A DNA stretch of 7,951 nucleotides from the NCBI GenBank assembly GCA_946061495.1, contig CAMGSV010000115.1, positions 1-7,951 of the forward strand, written 5' to 3'. Position 1 is the first letter of the stretch, and each line of letters opens with the position of its first letter. The position numbers and the translations under genes are program-made. Shown here in pieces: positions 5,399 through 7,951 of this stretch. Source of the DNA: an uncultured Spirochaetales bacterium (GTDB lineage Bacteria; Spirochaetota; Spirochaetia; Treponematales; Treponemataceae). The notes below the pieces were generated by a model. The model was not told the DNA's origin. It searched no databases and saw only the letters and a list, made by a program, of their open reading frames with translations.

Positions 5399-6430
5399 AT
5401 GATTGTAGTTTTGAAGCCAAATACTCCTGAGCAGGAGGAAAAGGATTTCATTGGGCATTTGAAGAGCTTGGGCTTTGACGTGCATATTTCCCACGGTGTG
5501 GATCACACCATCCTGGGCTTGGTGGGTGACACTTCCCAGATGAAGAGCGAGAGCCTGACAGTGCATCCCGTGGTGGATACTGTGGTGCGGGTGCAGGCTC
5601 CCTACAAGCGGGCCAGCCGTGCTTTTCATCCAGAAGATTCTGTCATGCGGGTGGGAGAGGGCCAGAGTGGCGTGACTCCTGCGGCCATCGGTGACGGGTC
5701 CGTGGCAATTATTGCCGGCCCCTGCTCTATTGAAAGTGAGGAGCAGCTGGTGGGAATCGCCCAGGCTGTAAAGGCTTCCGGCGCCCGGTTCCTGCGGGGA
5801 GGGGCCTTCAAGCCTAGAACCAGTCCCTACAGCTTCCAGGGGCTGGGCAGTCAGGGAATCGACCTGCTTTTGGCGGCCAAGAAGGAGACGGGGCTGCCGG
5901 TGGTGACGGAGCTCATGTCCATCACCCAGCTTGAGCTGTTCAATGAGGTGGACGTGATTCAGATTGGCGCCCGCAATATGCAGAACTTTGACCTTTTGAA
6001 GGAGCTGGGGGGCTGCAACAAGACCATCCTGCTGAAGCGGGGCTTGGCCAATACGGTGAAGGAGTTGCTGATGTCCGCCGAATACATCATGGCCGCCGGC
6101 AACGACAAGGTGGTGCTCTGCGAGCGGGGCATCAGAACCTTTGACCCCTACACCCGGAACACCCTGGACCTGAGCGTTGTGCCCTACCTCAAGAAGGAGA
6201 GTCACCTGCCCATCGTGGTGGATCCCAGCCACGCCTGCGGAATGAGCTGGATGGTGCCCACCCTGGCCACCGCAGCCCTGGCTGTAGGTGCCGACGGCAT
6301 CATGGTGGAGGTGCACAATTGCCCAGAATGCGCCCTCTGCGACGGGGAGCAGTCTTTGACTCCCACCCAGTTCGACGAGCTGATGCAGAAGCTCAGGAAG
6401 TATGCCGCTGTGGAGGGACGCTCTATATGA
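5399..6430 (+). CDS. aroF: 3-deoxy-7-phosphoheptulonate (DAHP) synthase, type I-beta
   Basis: It condenses phosphoenolpyruvate and erythrose 4-phosphate to DAHP, the first step of the shikimate pathway to Tyr, Phe and Trp, in the cytoplasm. It has 343 residues, like the 338-residue Thermotoga maritima enzyme, which it resembles throughout. Residues 1-65 are the small ferredoxin-like N-terminal domain that, in Thermotoga, carries feedback inhibition by Tyr. Residues ~100-335 are the barrel. Motifs include AGPCSIE (106-112), RGGAFKPRTSPYSFQG (133-148), QIGARNMQNF (188-197), LLKRG (211-215) and DPSH (275-278). The four expected metal ligands are Cys109, His278, Glu304 and Asp315. It is placed behind a tyrosine-type attenuator and overlaps tyrA, so it is probably the tyrosine-controlled DAHP synthase. 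Coding sequence is notably GC-rich. The symbol aroF is used in the broad sense; the family is also called aroA/aroG in other species. Confidence 0.96.
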   Translation: MIVVLKPNTPEQEEKDFIGHLKSLGFDVHISHGVDHTILGLVGDTSQMKSESLTVHPVVDTVVRVQAPYKRASRAFHPEDSVMRVGEGQSGVTPAAIGDGSVAIIAGPCSIESEEQLVGIAQAVKASGARFLRGGAFKPRTSPYSFQGLGSQGIDLLLAAKKETGLPVVTELMSITQLELFNEVDVIQIGARNMQNFDLLKELGGCNKTILLKRGLANTVKELLMSAEYIMAAGNDKVVLCERGIRTFDPYTRNTLDLSVVPYLKKESHLPIVVDPSHACGMSWMVPTLATAALAVGADGIMVEVHNCPECALCDGEQSLTPTQFDELMQKLRKYAAVEGRSI

Positions 6431-7347
6431 GTGGCCAGTTGAACCGGGAGGCCGCTTCCTGGGATAGCCCCCAGAACCTGACCTATGGTTTTGTGGGTCT
6501 GGGATTGATGGGTGGTTCCTTTGCCCGTGCCATTCGGGAAAAGGTGCTTGGAAGACCCAGTAGCTGTGGTAAGATTTTTGCCTGCGATATAAATGGGGCT
6601 TCTCTCACTCAGTCTCTGTCAGATGGTATCATTGACGGTGGATTTAGCCTAGATGAAGCTCCTGCTATGCTGGCCCAGTGTGATGTGGTGTTCATCTGCT
6701 TGTATCCCCATGCCACCTTGCAATTCATGGAAAAAAATCGTTCACATTTTAAATCTCATTCCATTGTCACAGATATTTCTGGTGTAAAGGCTGAAATCAT
6801 TAGCCATTTACCTAAAATTCTCCGTGATGATGTGGACTTTATTAGCGGCCATCCCATGGCAGGAAGCGAAAAGGAAGGCTATACCCATGCCTCTGCCAAG
6901 ATTTTTGCTGGACGCAACTACATCCTCATGCCGCTGGAACAAAACAAGGCTGAGCATTTGACCTTTTTCAAGAATCTAGTAACAGATTTAGGCTTTACTC
7001 GAATTATTGAGACAGATGCCCATGTTCATGACCACAAAATTGCCTTTACTTCCCAGCTGTGTCACGTGATTGCTGCAGCCTTGGTGAATAGTGCTGAGGA
7101 TACCCAGATTACAGCCTTTGGTGGTGGAAGCTTTGAGGATTTAACTCGAATTGCCATGATAAATGCCCCTTTGTGGACAGAGCTTTTTGCCGCCAACAAA
7201 AGGGAGCTTTTGGGCCATATCGATAGCTTTCAGCAATCATTGGCAGAGCTTCGCCACCACCTAGAAACTGACAATCAGCAGGCCATGTGCCAGCTTTTGG
7301 AAGGAGTACGTACTAAGCGAATCGCCATGTCTCGTATTGAGGGGTAG
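6427..7347 (+). CDS. tyrA: Prephenate/arogenate dehydrogenase (TyrA)
   Basis: It oxidatively decarboxylates prephenate to 4-hydroxyphenylpyruvate (or arogenate to tyrosine) with NAD(P)+, committing the pathway to tyrosine. The start is the ATG at 6427, whose ATGA overlaps the aroF stop by 4 bases, with GGAGGG (6412-6417) 9 bases upstream. The frame is open further back, but only inside aroF. It has 306 residues. There is a Rossmann fold with GLGLMGGS (24-31) and Asp54 at the end of the second strand, which suggests NAD preference. DISGVK (116-121) and GHPMAGSE (141-148) carry the probable catalytic His142. The helical domain has HVHDHKIAFTSQL (199-211), and Arg241 in LTRIA is the likely substrate-binding arginine. 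No chorismate mutase or C-terminal ACT domain is present, so feedback control may rest on AroF and the attenuator. From about 6560 on, the gene is clearly more AT-rich than aroF. Prephenate versus arogenate use cannot be told. Confidence 0.94.
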   Translation: MSGQLNREAASWDSPQNLTYGFVGLGLMGGSFARAIREKVLGRPSSCGKIFACDINGASLTQSLSDGIIDGGFSLDEAPAMLAQCDVVFICLYPHATLQFMEKNRSHFKSHSIVTDISGVKAEIISHLPKILRDDVDFISGHPMAGSEKEGYTHASAKIFAGRNYILMPLEQNKAEHLTFFKNLVTDLGFTRIIETDAHVHDHKIAFTSQLCHVIAAALVNSAEDTQITAFGGGSFEDLTRIAMINAPLWTELFAANKRELLGHIDSFQQSLAELRHHLETDNQQAMCQLLEGVRTKRIAMSRIEG

Positions 7348-7351
7348 GGAG

Positions 7352-7408
7352 AAAAAGAGCCGTTCCAACCAACGTACATATGGTACAATTTGGCGGGAAC
7401 GGCTTTTT
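7352..7408. terminator. Bidirectional intrinsic terminator between tyrA and the EAL gene
   Basis: AGCCGTTCC (7358-7366) pairs perfectly with GGAACGGCT (7396-7404), flanked by AAAAA (7352-7356) on the left and TTTTT (7404-7408) on the right, so it works in both directions. Inside, CCAA/TTGG and GTAC/GTAC can extend the hairpin. It lies 4 bases after the tyrA stop and 30 bases from the end of the convergent EAL gene. Confidence 0.9.
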
Positions 7409-7438
7409 CCTTTGTTTGTCCTTTCACCCTAGAGGTTT

Positions 7439-7951
7439 TTATGCTGTGGTACCAGACCGCAGCAACGCCTCAAAATCGCTGGTGGGCAGTGGCCGGGCAT
7501 AAAAGTATCCTTGAGCCGCACATTGTCCAATGTCCTTGATGAATTCCACCTGATCCCGTGTCTCCACTCCCTCCACCATAATGTCCAGATGGAGACGCTG
7601 GGCCATCTTGATAAGGGAACGCAGGATGCTCCGCCCCTTTTCCTGCTGGCTGGGGTCATGGTCGCCTGCTAGAAATCGCATGTCCATCTTGATGACATCG
7701 ATGGGAATCTCCTTCAGCATATTGAGGGAGGAGTAGCCGCTTCCAAAGTCATCCATGGCGATGGTAAATCCTGCCTTGCAGAGATTGGAGCAAATCTCCA
7801 GGAAGACCTGGGAGTCTGTGGTGCAGATTGTCTCTGTCACCTCCAGCTCTATGTCCTTGGGCTACAGTTGGTAGCGCTCCAGCAATTCCTCGAGCTTGGA
7901 CTGGAGCTCCTTGCCATAAAAATGGATGCGGGACACGTTTATAGAGATGGG
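7439..7951 (-). pseudogene. EAL-domain c-di-GMP phosphodiesterase, amber stop, 5' end outside window
   Basis: EAL domains hydrolyse the second messenger cyclic-di-GMP. Reading leftward from 7951, the frame begins PISINVSRIHFYGKEL, with the NVS metal-binding motif. After 29 codons it meets TAG (7864-7862), then continues in the same frame as PKDIELEVTET through DDFGSGYSSL (codons near 7753), VIKMD, VEGVET and QGYFYARPLP to TAA at 7441-7439. All these are standard EAL motifs in the right order, so the two parts are one domain split by a single in-frame stop. The EAL motif itself and any sensor or GGDEF domain lie beyond the right edge. The piece after the stop could start at GTG 7840-7838, but that has no spaced ribosome binding site and would lack catalytic parts. 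A sequencing error or readthrough of TAG are alternatives to a true pseudogene. Confidence 0.8.

Noticed and set aside
5312..6316. Long open frame on the minus strand opposite aroF (334 codons)
   Set aside because: It is a shadow of aroF, whose family match is complete. The His/Gly/Leu-rich translation has no family resemblance.
6319..6426. Upstream extension of the tyrA frame
   Set aside because: It overlaps the end of aroF and has no NAD-domain sequence. The ATGA overlap at 6427 with GGAGGG upstream is the better start.

Overview
This window looks like chromosome from a spirochaete of the genus Treponema. It is probably a free-living or gut type, because it carries aromatic amino acid biosynthesis genes. 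The assignment is inferred from protein character. The sugar-binding protein MglB has its domain order rearranged exactly as I recall for the 'topologically variant' glucose-binding protein of T. pallidum, and it sits in mglB-mglA-mglC order. Coding regions are moderately GC-rich, whereas the first ~270 bases are very AT-rich. No mobile element, tRNA, rRNA or CRISPR array is visible.

Bases 1-373 hold a probable terminator of a gene left of the window, an AT-rich stretch with nothing recognisable, and a near-consensus promoter. Bases 374-4946 are a glucose/galactose ABC uptake operon: mglB (exported binding protein, circularly permuted), mglA (double ATPase) and mglC (permease with an unusual ~205-residue N-terminal cytoplasmic helical extension). 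A hairpin with a T-run between mglB and mglA probably lowers expression of the last two genes, and a terminator closes the operon at ~5000.

Bases 5079-7408 are a tyrosine biosynthesis operon: aroF (DAHP synthase, first step of the shikimate pathway) overlapping tyrA (prephenate/arogenate dehydrogenase) by ATGA. Upstream lies the most interesting element. A perfect-spacing promoter (TTGACA, 17 nt, TATGAT) starts transcription at or next to the AUG of a 45-codon ORF. That ORF contains the run Tyr-Phe-Tyr-Tyr-Tyr. It is followed by a set of mutually exclusive hairpins and a strong intrinsic terminator just before aroF. This has the layout of a ribosome-mediated transcription attenuator sensing charged tRNA-Tyr (and perhaps tRNA-Phe), possibly with a leaderless leader-peptide mRNA.

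A strong bidirectional terminator (7352-7408) separates tyrA from a convergent gene on the minus strand. That gene is the C-terminal part of an EAL-type cyclic-di-GMP phosphodiesterase. It runs off the right edge and is interrupted by an in-frame TAG codon inside the conserved domain, so it is annotated as a probable pseudogene.
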